The notes under the pieces are model-generated. The model was not told the origin of the DNA and did no database searches. It saw only the letters and a list, made by a program, of their open reading frames with translations. Source: an uncultured Spartobacteria bacterium (GTDB lineage Bacteria > Verrucomicrobiota > Verrucomicrobiia > Chthoniobacterales > Chthoniobacteraceae). From it: a stretch of DNA of 38,495 nucleotides. Below are positions 1 through 8,365 of the stretch, in pieces. The stretch is taken from NCBI GenBank assembly GCA_903916085.1, contig CAIWVL010000108.1:1-38495 (forward strand). The letters run 5' to 3'. The stretch's first letter is position 1; the number at the start of each line of letters is the position of its first letter. Made by a program: the position numbers and the translations under genes.

Positions 1-1632
1 ACTCCAGCGGAGCTCGCTCTCGAGGCCGCCGCGATTGCCGCCGCCGCCGCCCTCGCTCAGGCCGCTCAGCAACCCTCGGCGGTCGTCGATACGACTGCGC
101 CTTCCGACTCAGTTGTAGATGTTACTTCCGACGCGGGAGCGCAGGCATCCCAGCCGAATGCGCTTTTAGATCAACTTGCTCTTCGTGCTTTGCAGGCTTC
201 CTTTCGCTCGGGTCTCGCTGCGGCAACGGCAGCCTCTCAGTCCTCTCAAGTCTCGAGTGCTGCACCAGTTCAATCGCAGTCGAGTGCGGTAATGGCTCAG
301 GGGTCATCGCAGACTGCCTCGACTCCCGTTCAGGTTGCTGCTCAAAAACAACCCTCGGTACCCGCGCCTGTGCCTTCGGTGGACGCCACCACACCCTCCT
401 TACCGGCACAACCGCAGTCGGCTCCTGCCTCACTGCCAATAGACGCACCTTTGGTGAGCGTTTCAGCGACATCCGCTCAAGCTGTCGCTCTTGCAGCTTC
501 AGGACAGTCCAACTTCAAGGTTGCGTCCACCGAGGTCGCTGCGCCTCTTGCTGTGAAAGCTCCCGTAGCGGAACCGCCCCCGGTACAACCGACACCTGTT
601 CCAGTTGTCGCTGTAGCTCCGGTCGCACCTTATGCTCCCGGCGCTCTCGCGTCTGCTCCCAGCGTTGGCGAGTCGGTGGAGGAATTTTCCGTACCGTTGA
701 CAGCGCTCGACCCCACGCAGCCTACGGCGGCCGGTGTCACCACAACGACCTCTACGACCCCGGCGGTTCTAGGTGTTGCAGTGGCTCCGGTTGGGAAGGA
801 CGCGTCCTCCGGAGATGGGGGTTCCCAGTCCGCCGGAGACGAGTCGCCAAAAGATCAGACTCAGACGCCTGTTCCTCAGGCTTCAAAAGCCTCATCCTCA
901 GTCAGTTCACGTCCCTCCGTGCCCCCGGTTAAGTCGGAAGCGCAAACTGGCACGCTAGGTGCTACAGGAGAGGGTGTGTCAAAAGTCGCCACATCGCTCC
1001 GCTCGCAAACAGCGGAAGACAACACTCCCATTGCTGTAGAGAATGAGGTGCGTGCTTCTGTCGCGGACAAAGCAACTGCGGAGTTGTCCCCGTCCTCAAT
1101 GCAGGCGCCGGTTGTGGCTCGTCCAGTTCTTGAAGTCGCCCCCAAGCCTGTGGTTCTCCCGCCAGTCCAGGCGCGGGCTAATGAAGTTTGGAAAGTTGTC
1201 CAGGATGCGGTTCAGCGTGCGCGTTCAGAAAACCCCTCCCATTTGGCCGTCGATGTGCGCATGGACGACGGTTCAACACTTGGGGTGGAGGTTCGTATGA
1301 GCAACGCCGGTCTTCAGGCTTCCTTCCGTTCGGACTCTCAGAATCTATTGAAGTCCATCGAGGCACAGTGGAACACGTTTGTTTCGAAAGAAACAGCTGA
1401 TGCAAAGGTGACTAGTGCCGTTTTCGAGGGACGGACCGGCCTCGGGACATCCAGTGACTCCAGTTCAAATGGCAGCGAGCGTCGTCAGCAGATGCAGGAT
1501 GCGTCTGACTCTGCCGCGCTCAGTCGCGGGGATGCTGGCGGGAAGTCAGTTTCTTCCGGCGTTGCGTCCAAGCCTATCGTAATTACTCCCTCAATCCGGA
1601 CCAGAGATGGTCGCGTGTCCGTCTACGCTTAG
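1..1632 (+). CDS. fliK: FliK-like flagellar hook-length control protein, 5' truncated
   Basis: The reading frame is open from the first base, so the true start lies outside the window; about 543 residues are visible. Most of the protein is a low-complexity Ala/Pro/Ser/Val/Gln-rich stretch, as in the elongated N-terminal ruler of FliK. The conserved part is near the C-terminus (about 1170-1400): a helix beginning ANEVWKVVQDAV, then the strand pattern LAVDVRMDDGSTLGVEVRM and LQASFRSDSQNLLKSIE, which matches the FliK C-terminal substrate-specificity switch domain (Flg_hook). A Ser/Gly-rich tail follows. FliK measures the hook and signals FlhB to switch export from hook to filament proteins. The position just before flgD and flgE supports this. 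Sequence identity in this family is always weak, so the call relies on composition, the C-terminal pattern and context. Confidence 0.8.
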   Translation, partial: TPAELALEAAAIAAAAALAQAAQQPSAVVDTTAPSDSVVDVTSDAGAQASQPNALLDQLALRALQASFRSGLAAATAASQSSQVSSAAPVQSQSSAVMAQGSSQTASTPVQVAAQKQPSVPAPVPSVDATTPSLPAQPQSAPASLPIDAPLVSVSATSAQAVALAASGQSNFKVASTEVAAPLAVKAPVAEPPPVQPTPVPVVAVAPVAPYAPGALASAPSVGESVEEFSVPLTALDPTQPTAAGVTTTTSTTPAVLGVAVAPVGKDASSGDGGSQSAGDESPKDQTQTPVPQASKASSSVSSRPSVPPVKSEAQTGTLGATGEGVSKVATSLRSQTAEDNTPIAVENEVRASVADKATAELSPSSMQAPVVARPVLEVAPKPVVLPPVQARANEVWKVVQDAVQRARSENPSHLAVDVRMDDGSTLGVEVRMSNAGLQASFRSDSQNLLKSIEAQWNTFVSKETADAKVTSAVFEGRTGLGTSSDSSSNGSERRQQMQDASDSAALSRGDAGGKSVSSGVASKPIVITPSIRTRDGRVSVYA

Positions 1633-1650
1633 TCTTTTACTTAATAAATC

Positions 1651-2115
1651 ATGGCAACCACTCCATCCATCGCGACTGGCTCGACGGACATCACAAAGTT
1701 CGATCCGGCTGTTCAACAGGCGCTTCAAGGCGTGACGATTAAGGCCAATAAGCAGGCACTGAATCAGGACGATTTTTTGAAGCTCTTGACGACCCAGCTT
1801 CAAAACCAGGATCCGCTCAAACCCATGGAAGATGCGCAGTTCATGGGAACGATGGCGCAGTTCGCTGCCTTGGAACAAACCAAGGAGTTGAACACCACCA
1901 TGACGAATTTCTCTACCTCAATGAACCTGAGTTCGGCTCAGCAGTTCCTTGGGAAGAACGTGACCATCAACGACAACGGCACGGATGTCACCGGCACCGT
2001 GGATGGCGTCACTGTAGTGAGTGGGGTTGCGCAGTTGCTCGTGAACGGCAAGTCCTACACCACCGACCTCGTTACTGGTGTGACTCTCTCGACTCCCGCG
2101 ACCACTTCTAAATAG
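1651..2115 (+). CDS. flgD: Flagellar hook assembly (cap) protein FlgD
   Basis: 154 residues. The diagnostic FlgD core is at residues 37-75: LNQDDFLKLLTTQLQNQDP, then PMEDAQFMGTMAQFAALEQ. FlgD forms the transient cap that lets hook subunits (FlgE) polymerise at the tip of the growing hook and is exported by the flagellar type III system. The C-terminal part is short (FLGKNVTINDNGTDVTGTV onward), so this is a minimal FlgD without the extra Tudor/FnIII-like domains of longer homologues. It starts 19 bases after the fliK stop; the leader is AT-rich (acttaataaatc) with no obvious Shine-Dalgarno. Co-transcription with fliK and flgE is likely. Confidence 0.95.
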   Translation: MATTPSIATGSTDITKFDPAVQQALQGVTIKANKQALNQDDFLKLLTTQLQNQDPLKPMEDAQFMGTMAQFAALEQTKELNTTMTNFSTSMNLSSAQQFLGKNVTINDNGTDVTGTVDGVTVVSGVAQLLVNGKSYTTDLVTGVTLSTPATTSK

Positions 2116-2148
2116 TTTTAAGCTCTAATCTCTAACCGCATCTAACTT

Positions 2149-4569
2149 ATGTCTCTTGCTTCCAGTCTCAACGTCGGTGTCAGCGCCCTCCGGGCCTACT
2201 CCGAAGGGATCCAAGTGGTCTCCAACAACATCGCCAACGTTAACACCGTTGGTTACAAGGCTTCCCAGGCCCAGTACTCGGACACTTTCTCCAACATTCT
2301 GCGCCCCATGGTGCCGAATGAAAACAACACTGCCGTCAAGATTCCTCCAACCCAGGTTGGTGGTGGTGTGCAGGTTGAGGCTGTTTCTCCCGTGTTTTCT
2401 CAGGGCACTATTCAGGTCACGAACTCTAGCAGCGATCTCGCGATCGCGGGGAACGGCTTTTTCCGCGTTAAAAACCCTCAGACGGGCCAGTACTTCGTCA
2501 CCCGCGCAGGCAACTTCCGCGTGGATGCCGATGGTTACTTGGTGACGCAGCAGGGCTTCCGCGTGCAGGGCTCTTACGGTGCACAGACCAAAGTTGTCTA
2601 TGATGCCTCCACGGGTTCCTACGACGTGAAGGGTCAGCAGGACAACGCGTTGGTCAAGATTCCTGCAGGGATCACTACTACGCAGATTGTGGGCGGAGCG
2701 ACGACTCTCGGCACTTACGTGATGACTGTCCCCACGGCAGTGAATGCCGCTTCTCTCGCGGTTGGTATGCCGATCTCTGGTAACGGGATTGCCACAGGCA
2801 CGACGATCCAAGCGATCGACATGACCTCGGTCCCCCCGAAGATCACGATGAGCAAGGCTGGTACTGCTACGAACTCTAACATGACTTTGACAGCCGGTCT
2901 CAAGACAGTCGATTCCGGTGGGCTCACTCTGACCTTCCCGGCAGACTACTCCCGTTCTGATCTAATGAAAGGGATGGTTATCACCGGCGCAGGGATCGCT
3001 CCAGGCACCACCATCGAGACCTTCAGTGGTAACATCAAGAAGACCATTCCCGCCTCCTCGGGTTCGCTGACCCTCACTGGCGTCACGACGACCCTGGCAA
3101 GCACGACTGTGACGGCCTCAGGTGGTACATCTGGTCTTGCTCCCGGGATGATCCTTTCTGCTGGGTCCGGCATTCTGAACGGATCTAAAGTGGTCACTGT
3201 GAGTACAGACGGCGTGACGTTCACGATTGATACGCCTGCAACGCTTGGTGTAAACGGTACGTTGTCTGTCGTCGCGGCAGGCACGAAGACGTTGGATGTT
3301 AGCAGTAACATCATTGCCTTGTCTGATGTCACATCCTTGACTGTGGGTATGAAGGTTTCTGGTGAAGGCCTGCCTTCTCCTGCCTACATTGGCAGTATTT
3401 CCTCCACGACCAACATCGATGGCACCAAGAACGTCACACTTCTGGATGCCGCGCCCCAGACCTTCTCGAGCGCTTCCATCGTCACGGTGGGTACCGCGCA
3501 AACTGTTACCGTCTCGGACACTTCAAAGCTGCGCGTGGGTGATCGTCTCACTGGAATTCCCCAGTCCATGACGAACCTGGCCACCATCGCGACTAATGGC
3601 GGTACCGGAGTGACGACCGTCACACTCGGTGCCACAGACGCGGGTATCATTTCTCATTTCAACGCTGGTGACGCTTACAGTTGGACAGTGGGCGGTGTCG
3701 GTTATACGGGCACGATCGGAAGCGTTAACTCTACGAACGGGACCTTTACCGTTAGCGGAATCACTGTCGCATCCTCGGGAGCTTCAGCTCTCTCTAGTGC
3801 TTACAGTGGAACCGCCACGGCAAACAGCGCTACCGTTTCCGCAGCGATCTCGGGCATTACTGATGCCACACATGTCACGCTGGCTAGCGCTGTTACCGAT
3901 ACCGCGTCCTGCACGCTGGTCTCACAGGGAGCCAAGGTGTATCCTACTGGTAACTCGTACTCCGCAGTGAAGCTTGGCTTTGGGGACCAGACGGTTGTTT
4001 TGAGCAAGCGTCCCACGGTGGATAGTTTCGATCCTGTTTCCTTCTCTCTTGGCACTTATTACACACCCGCTGCCAAGGTGGGCGATGTGAAGGTTGCCTT
4101 CAATGAGGGTGATAACTACACCTTCTACGGGACCGATGGCAACGTGCTCGCTGGGATCCCGTTGAGCGCTGCGCAGGCTTCTTCTCCGAAGATCCGTGCC
4201 TTCAACGTCGGCACGACGGGTGCAATCAACATCATCCTGTCCAACGGGCAGACCTTCACCGCAGGTAACGTGTTGCTTCAGACCTTCAAGGATCCGGGCG
4301 CTCTGACGCGCGAAGGGGATAACCTCTTCTCCGGGATCACGACCGCAGGACCTTACAACGGCGACTTCGTGGACTCAAACATTGCAGGACTCACTCCCTC
4401 GGGCGGTGGTCTCGGTGCGATCAACGGCGGTTCGCTCGAACTGTCCAACGTCGACCTCGGGCAAGAGTTCTCGACGATGATTGTCACGCAGCGTGCCTTC
4501 CAGGCTGGCTCGCGTGTAATCACGACGACCGACCAGATGCTCGAAGAAGCTGTCAACCTCAAGCGCTAA
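2149..4569 (+). CDS. flgE: Flagellar hook protein FlgE with large repeat-rich insert
   Basis: 806 residues, roughly twice a standard hook protein. The N-terminus (MSLASSLNVGVSALRAYSEG, then NNIANVNTVGYK) is the flagellar rod/hook helix that packs in the D0 core. Residues 85-140 (SQGTIQVTNSSSDLAIAGNG and following) match the FlgE/F/G family, and the C-terminus (LELSNVDLGQEFSTMIVTQR ... QMLEEAVNL) is the matching C-terminal helix. Between about residues 185 and 600 lies a Ser/Thr/Gly/Val-rich insert with degenerate modules of the form 'vGM.i.G.GI..GT.I....ltls', recognisable near residues 205, 275, 332 and 399, with a weaker one near 463. This insert should form the surface-exposed D1/D2-type domains. 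The hook is the universal joint between rod and filament. Leader is pyrimidine-rich without Shine-Dalgarno. Confidence 0.96.
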   Translation: MSLASSLNVGVSALRAYSEGIQVVSNNIANVNTVGYKASQAQYSDTFSNILRPMVPNENNTAVKIPPTQVGGGVQVEAVSPVFSQGTIQVTNSSSDLAIAGNGFFRVKNPQTGQYFVTRAGNFRVDADGYLVTQQGFRVQGSYGAQTKVVYDASTGSYDVKGQQDNALVKIPAGITTTQIVGGATTLGTYVMTVPTAVNAASLAVGMPISGNGIATGTTIQAIDMTSVPPKITMSKAGTATNSNMTLTAGLKTVDSGGLTLTFPADYSRSDLMKGMVITGAGIAPGTTIETFSGNIKKTIPASSGSLTLTGVTTTLASTTVTASGGTSGLAPGMILSAGSGILNGSKVVTVSTDGVTFTIDTPATLGVNGTLSVVAAGTKTLDVSSNIIALSDVTSLTVGMKVSGEGLPSPAYIGSISSTTNIDGTKNVTLLDAAPQTFSSASIVTVGTAQTVTVSDTSKLRVGDRLTGIPQSMTNLATIATNGGTGVTTVTLGATDAGIISHFNAGDAYSWTVGGVGYTGTIGSVNSTNGTFTVSGITVASSGASALSSAYSGTATANSATVSAAISGITDATHVTLASAVTDTASCTLVSQGAKVYPTGNSYSAVKLGFGDQTVVLSKRPTVDSFDPVSFSLGTYYTPAAKVGDVKVAFNEGDNYTFYGTDGNVLAGIPLSAAQASSPKIRAFNVGTTGAINIILSNGQTFTAGNVLLQTFKDPGALTREGDNLFSGITTAGPYNGDFVDSNIAGLTPSGGGLGAINGGSLELSNVDLGQEFSTMIVTQRAFQAGSRVITTTDQMLEEAVNLKR

Positions 4570-4616
4570 CCTGACGCGGCCTAGTTTAGCTCCGCGTCTC
4601 TAACCGTACCTTTCTC

Positions 4617-5312
4617 ATGTCTGATGAAGTAATTGATCCATCATTAGAGCCCTCAGCTCAGGAAAAAAAGGCAGCAGCCAAGGCTGGCAATCCTTTGATT
4701 CCCTTAATCATAGCGGTGGTTGCCAGTACGGCGATCTCCTTTGTGATGGTGAAGTTTGTCTTCGCCCCGGGCCTTGAGAAGAAAATCAAAGCGGAACTTG
4801 CCGCTGGCGAAGGCGGTGAAGAGGGCGGAGCGGCAGAGGCTCCCAAAGACGCCCACGGCGCGGCACCTGCAAAGGACGCCCCCAAGGACGCTCACGGCGC
4901 ACCTGCGAAGGAAGCACCGAAAGACGCCCACGGGGCGGCTCCTGCAAAGGATGCGCACGGCGCACCTGCACCAGCCGGTGAAAAAGACAAGGGACCGAAA
5001 CAGACCAAGGCGGGTTGGGAAGTGAGTTTTCCCAATGTGGTGTCCAATCTCACGGGCTCCCTTGGCACGAAGTACGTAAAGGTTTCCTTCACGGTGTTGA
5101 GCGATGACAAAAACATCGGCGACATCGTTGAGGAGAACAAAAGCAAACTCAAAGATGCAGCTATTCGTGTTCTAGGTTCCCGTTCGCTTGCTGACATGGA
5201 GACGTCTAATGCCAAGAATGTGCTTTGCAGTGAGATCGCTGCGAATTTCAATAAGGCGCTTAACACGAACACAGTGAAGCAGATCTTCCTGACTGAGTTT
5301 CTGATCCAATGA
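4617..5312 (+). CDS. fliL: Flagellar basal-body associated protein FliL
   Basis: 231 residues: a short cytoplasmic N-terminus, one transmembrane helix (about residues 27-50, PLIPLIIAVVASTAISFVMV), a periplasmic Ala/Lys/Pro-rich linker built from KDAHGAPA-type repeats (about 74-120), and a C-terminal FliL domain (about 132-231) with GTKYVKVSFTVLSDDKNIGD and the conserved ending KQIFLTEFLIQ. FliL rings surround stator units and stabilise MotAB at high load. The linker is much longer than usual. The stop overlaps the fliM start (ATGA), indicating translational coupling, as in the common fliL-fliM arrangement. Confidence 0.93.
   Translation: MSDEVIDPSLEPSAQEKKAAAKAGNPLIPLIIAVVASTAISFVMVKFVFAPGLEKKIKAELAAGEGGEEGGAAEAPKDAHGAAPAKDAPKDAHGAPAKEAPKDAHGAAPAKDAHGAPAPAGEKDKGPKQTKAGWEVSFPNVVSNLTGSLGTKYVKVSFTVLSDDKNIGDIVEENKSKLKDAAIRVLGSRSLADMETSNAKNVLCSEIAANFNKALNTNTVKQIFLTEFLIQ
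4836..4976 (+). repeat. In-frame KDAHGAPA repeat tract in FliL linker
   Basis: About 47 codons of imperfect repeats, with units such as PKDAHGAAPA, KDAPKDAHGAPA and KEAPKDAHGAAPA. At DNA level the units recur as variants of 'gacgcccacggcgc'. The tract lies in the periplasmic spacer between the membrane helix and the folded FliL domain, so unit number could change spacer length through replication slippage without breaking the frame. Confidence 0.9.
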
Positions 5313-6298
5313 GTGACTCTGATGAAGCACCTCAGGTAAGGGACTTGGCTACGGCAATCACTTCGACCGGCCGTTCCATGACCATCATCACGGCAGAAGG
5401 TTATCAGAAGGAGTTAGACTCGTCCGGAGTGACTTCCTACAACTTTCGGCAGCCGGGTTTTTTGTCCCAAAAGGACACGACTCAGCTAGCGGTTCTGCAC
5501 CAGAAGTACGTTGCGAACTTGGGAGCCAAGTTAGCGACGTTCCTCCGCATGGACATTACGTGCGAGCGTAAGAGTGTGCGCTGTGCGAGCATGCCGTTCC
5601 GGACCTTCTGCGATAACGTTCAGCAGCCTACTCATCTGTCTGTTTTTCAGGTTTCTGGACTCGATGGAGCCGGGGTTTTGGAATTGCGTCCGATGACGAG
5701 CGTGGCCATTGCCAACCGCCTTTTGGGTGGTCAAGGCGTGGTGCATGAAGTGGAACGCAATCCGACTGAAATTGAGATCGCGCTGTTGGATGATGTTGTG
5801 ATGATGATTTTGCGTGAGTGGTGCTCCATGTTCGAGCGCACACCGGCTCTGAAACCGACGATTGTCGGGCACGAGACCGGCACTCGGTTTCTCCAAATCG
5901 CGGCCGATGACACGCCCTGTTTTGTGTTTAGGGCAGAGATCACGTTGGGTGAGTTAAAGGAACAATTGCAGATCGGCGTTCCTTTTTCGTTGATGGATGG
6001 AATTACCCATGAAACGGGTTTGGGCGGAAAGTCCACGCCTGAGATCAAGCAGAAGCCTCTTCATTGGCGTTCCCCGTATGCAGCGATCGAGGTCCCTATT
6101 GTGGCACAATGGGACGTCAGGGAGATCACGTTAGGCGAGGCTGCGGCCTTGTCTGTTGGCGATTTGATTAGTGTCCCCCAGGATTTGATTGATCAAACAC
6201 GCCTCAAAGTGTCTGAAACTGAGGAGTTTTACGGCACGATTGGGGTCGAGGAAGGCCGCCTCGCGGTGCACCTGAACGAAAGAATTACTAAGGAATAG
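5309..6298 (+). CDS. fliM: Flagellar motor switch protein FliM
   Basis: 329 residues. The middle domain (about 45-235) shows family patterns such as YNFRQPGFLSQKDT, LAVLHQKYVANLGAKLATFL, LELRPMTSVAIANRLLGGQG and EIEIALLDDVVMMILREW. The C-terminal SpoA-like domain (about 255-329) carries VPIVAQWDVREITLGEAAAL and DLISVPQ. FliM is the C-ring component that links FliG to FliN and normally receives CheY-P. The canonical N-terminal CheY-binding peptide (LSQ.EID.LL) is not present in the first 35 residues, which read MSDSDEAPQVRDLATAITST and on. It overlaps fliL by 4 bases and is followed after 3 bases by fliN, as expected for a C-ring operon. Confidence 0.94.
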   Translation: MSDSDEAPQVRDLATAITSTGRSMTIITAEGYQKELDSSGVTSYNFRQPGFLSQKDTTQLAVLHQKYVANLGAKLATFLRMDITCERKSVRCASMPFRTFCDNVQQPTHLSVFQVSGLDGAGVLELRPMTSVAIANRLLGGQGVVHEVERNPTEIEIALLDDVVMMILREWCSMFERTPALKPTIVGHETGTRFLQIAADDTPCFVFRAEITLGELKEQLQIGVPFSLMDGITHETGLGGKSTPEIKQKPLHWRSPYAAIEVPIVAQWDVREITLGEAAALSVGDLISVPQDLIDQTRLKVSETEEFYGTIGVEEGRLAVHLNERITKE

Positions 6299-6301
6299 GT
6301 T

Positions 6302-6562
6302 ATGGTTAACACTCTCGATGATTCCAGACTGAGCACAGTGCTGGATGTAAAGGTGCAACTCTCCGTGCGTCTTGGCTCCTGCCAGATGGCAATGCGAGAT
6401 GTGCTCGAATTGCAGCCCGGTACCGTTGTCCAGCTCGGCCAGCGCGCAGACGATCCCGTGGGCTTGTACATCAACGACAAACTCATCGCCTTGGGTGAAG
6501 TCGTGGTCGTGGAAGAAAAATTCGCGATCAAGGTGACCACGATGGTCGGCGGCCCGGCGTAA
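6302..6562 (+). CDS. fliN: Flagellar motor switch protein FliN
   Basis: 86 residues, essentially just the SpoA core: LDVKVQLSVRLGSCQMAMRD, then VLELQPGTVVQLGQ.ADDPV and LYINDKLIALGEVVVVEEKF. FliN forms the lower C-ring, docks the FliH-FliI export ATPase and helps bind CheY-P. The long N-terminal extension found in some FliN/FliY proteins is missing. It sits 3 bases after the fliM stop and before fliO, the classic order fliM-fliN-fliO-fliP. Confidence 0.95.
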   Translation: MVNTLDDSRLSTVLDVKVQLSVRLGSCQMAMRDVLELQPGTVVQLGQRADDPVGLYINDKLIALGEVVVVEEKFAIKVTTMVGGPA

Positions 6563-6576
6563 GGCCACCGTGCCTT

Positions 6577-7068
6577 ATGGTTTTCGCCGACCGGTTTCGA
6601 TCCGCCCTGCGGCTTTTACTGGCGTTTGGTTGCGTTTTTGCAGCCCGCGCCGAAGAGGGAGGTGCAACTGTCGGCGGCACCGCCGCCGCCATCGCTAATT
6701 CAGGGATAACGACCCTCTCAGGAGGTGGCGGTATCTCTATTCTGGGCTATGTCCTCACCATTTTGGTGTTGGCAGTCGCTGCCGCCGGCGTCCTTTTTAA
6801 GGGCGGCTTTATGGCTTTTAAGGGTGCCTCCAAGGCGGAGCGCAAGCTTCACATCGAGGAATCTCGTTCGCTCGGCCACCGTCAGTACCTGGTCGTGGCC
6901 GAGTACGACGGGCGTCGCTTCCTGTTAGGGGTTTGCCCAGGCAGCATTGAGTATCTGAGCGGACTCGACTCAGAGGGGACTGCGCCGGCTGGCAGTTTTC
7001 AGGAGTTGCTTCCAAAGGATCCTAAGGCCGATACACCCGATTCAGTTCCTGCAAAGGGGGCGCAGTGA
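6577..7068 (+). CDS. fliO: Flagellar export apparatus assembly protein FliO
   Basis: 163 residues. A cleavable signal-like hydrophobic N-terminus (about 8-24) is followed by a Gly-rich periplasmic stretch, one transmembrane helix (about 48-72, SILGYVLTILVLAVAAAGVL) and a short cytoplasmic domain with the FliO pattern LHIEESRSLGHRQYLVVAEY ... RRFLLGVCPGSIEYLSGL. FliO helps assemble the FliP ring of the export gate and is not part of the final gate. Identity is based on this weak but recognisable pattern plus its place between fliN and fliP. Confidence 0.85.
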   Translation: MVFADRFRSALRLLLAFGCVFAARAEEGGATVGGTAAAIANSGITTLSGGGGISILGYVLTILVLAVAAAGVLFKGGFMAFKGASKAERKLHIEESRSLGHRQYLVVAEYDGRRFLLGVCPGSIEYLSGLDSEGTAPAGSFQELLPKDPKADTPDSVPAKGAQ

Positions 7069-7192
7069 TTCTCTCTCGGAGACCTAAGCGTAAATTTTGG
7101 CCTGCTTCACTCCTCTATCCTGCAGCAGTGAAACTTTCTGTTCTTTTTCTGCGACCGCTAGCGTGTTTGCGGTTATCTATTCGGTGAAAGGT

Positions 7193-8041
7193 ATGAGTCC
7201 ATCCGCCCCTGTCCTTCCCACTTTCTCCGGCCTACGGGTCTGGCCTCCGAGCTTACAGGTCTGGCCTGTATTGTTGCGCTTGCTGCTGCCTGTTGTCTAC
7301 GTGGCGATTTTCGGCGTGTTACTGACTGGCGTTGCCCAAGCTCAACAGGCCTCGGTCTCGGCACCAGGCGGTGCTTCGATGACCATCTCCCTTGGTGGAG
7401 ATACTGACCCCGCCAACGTCTCGACTGCCATTCAGATCGTCATTCTAATGACGCTGCTGACGTTGGCGCCTTCGTTTATCTTGTTGATGACGAGCTTTAC
7501 GCGCTTTGCGATCGTGCTCGGCTTCATTCGGAGTGCCATTGGTCTCCAGGGGGCACCGTCGAACCAGATCATTTTGGGGATGTCATTATTTCTCACTATG
7601 TTCATTATGACGCCGACGGCCAAGCGTGTAAATGATGAGGCGCTACAGCCGTACATGAACAAAGAGATCTCGACGACGCAGTTTGCAGAGCGTGCTTCGG
7701 TGCCCTTAAAGACCTTCATGGTGCGCCAGACGCGTCCGACAGAGATTGACTTTTTCTTGGGACTCTCCGGACAGGGCGCTACCAAGACCGAGGATTTGCC
7801 GATCACGGTGGTTGTTCCTGCTTTTGTGCTGAGTGAGCTGCGCACCGCCTTCCAAATGGGCTTCCTTATTTATGTGCCTTTCCTCGTCATTGATTTTCTT
7901 GTGTCGGCGACACTGATGTCCATGGGGATGATGATGATGCCGCCGATGATGATTTCGCTGCCCTTCAAGCTTCTGCTCTTTGTTTTGGTTGATGGCTGGC
8001 ATTTGATTGTCCGTTCCTTGGTGCAGAGCTTCGCGTCATGA
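7193..8041 (+). CDS. fliP: Flagellar type III export gate protein FliP
   Basis: 282 residues from the ATG at 7193, preceded by a GAAAGG Shine-Dalgarno-like stretch; an upstream in-frame TTG at 7097 is less plausible. An N-terminal signal region ends near TGVAQAQQ. The mature protein has the FliP signatures TSFTRFAIVLGFIRSAIGLQ, then NQIILGMSLFLTMFIMTPTA, and the C-terminal LISLPFKL-like helix (MMISLPFKLLLFVLVDGWHL). FliP pentamers with FliQ and FliR make the helical export gate core. The stop overlaps the fliQ start in ATGA. Confidence 0.96.
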   Translation: MSPSAPVLPTFSGLRVWPPSLQVWPVLLRLLLPVVYVAIFGVLLTGVAQAQQASVSAPGGASMTISLGGDTDPANVSTAIQIVILMTLLTLAPSFILLMTSFTRFAIVLGFIRSAIGLQGAPSNQIILGMSLFLTMFIMTPTAKRVNDEALQPYMNKEISTTQFAERASVPLKTFMVRQTRPTEIDFFLGLSGQGATKTEDLPITVVVPAFVLSELRTAFQMGFLIYVPFLVIDFLVSATLMSMGMMMMPPMMISLPFKLLLFVLVDGWHLIVRSLVQSFAS

Positions 8042-8307
8042 ACATCGAACAATCAGTCGACATCTTACGCGATTTGGTGACGGTGGCGCTTACCGTGTCC
8101 GCACCGATTCTTATCGTGGCTGTATCTGTGGGCGTGGTGGTGAGCTTGCTCCAGGCGGTCACCAGTATTCAGGAGGCGTCTCTGTCGTTTATCCCAAAGG
8201 TCACGGCACTCGGGATCACGATGGTGGTCGTGGCGCCGTGGATTTTAAAGACCTTGATGAACTTCACGATCCTTTTTCTCAACCGTCTCCCGGAGGCTGT
8301 CCGCTAG
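8038..8307 (+). CDS. fliQ: Flagellar type III export gate protein FliQ
   Basis: 89 residues with two transmembrane helices (about 14-40 and 52-80). Conserved features are APILIVAVSVGVVVSLLQAV, then TSIQEASLSFIPKV and the second helix ITMVVVAPWILKTLMNF. FliQ packs around the FliP-FliR core and regulates opening of the export gate. The 4-base overlap with fliP suggests coupled translation. Confidence 0.97.
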   Translation: MNIEQSVDILRDLVTVALTVSAPILIVAVSVGVVVSLLQAVTSIQEASLSFIPKVTALGITMVVVAPWILKTLMNFTILFLNRLPEAVR

Positions 8308-8365
8308 CCTTGCTCCCATCGACTAGCGAAGCCGCATCTTACGCGGGCTTTCCGCAATTAAGCAC

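Noticed and set aside
4836-4976. CRISPR-like direct repeats in fliL
   Set aside because: Units are in frame, contiguous without spacers and encode a protein linker.
7097-7192. TTG-initiated N-terminal extension of FliP
   Set aside because: FliP signal region follows the ATG at 7193, which has a GAAAGG upstream; the extension has no family similarity.
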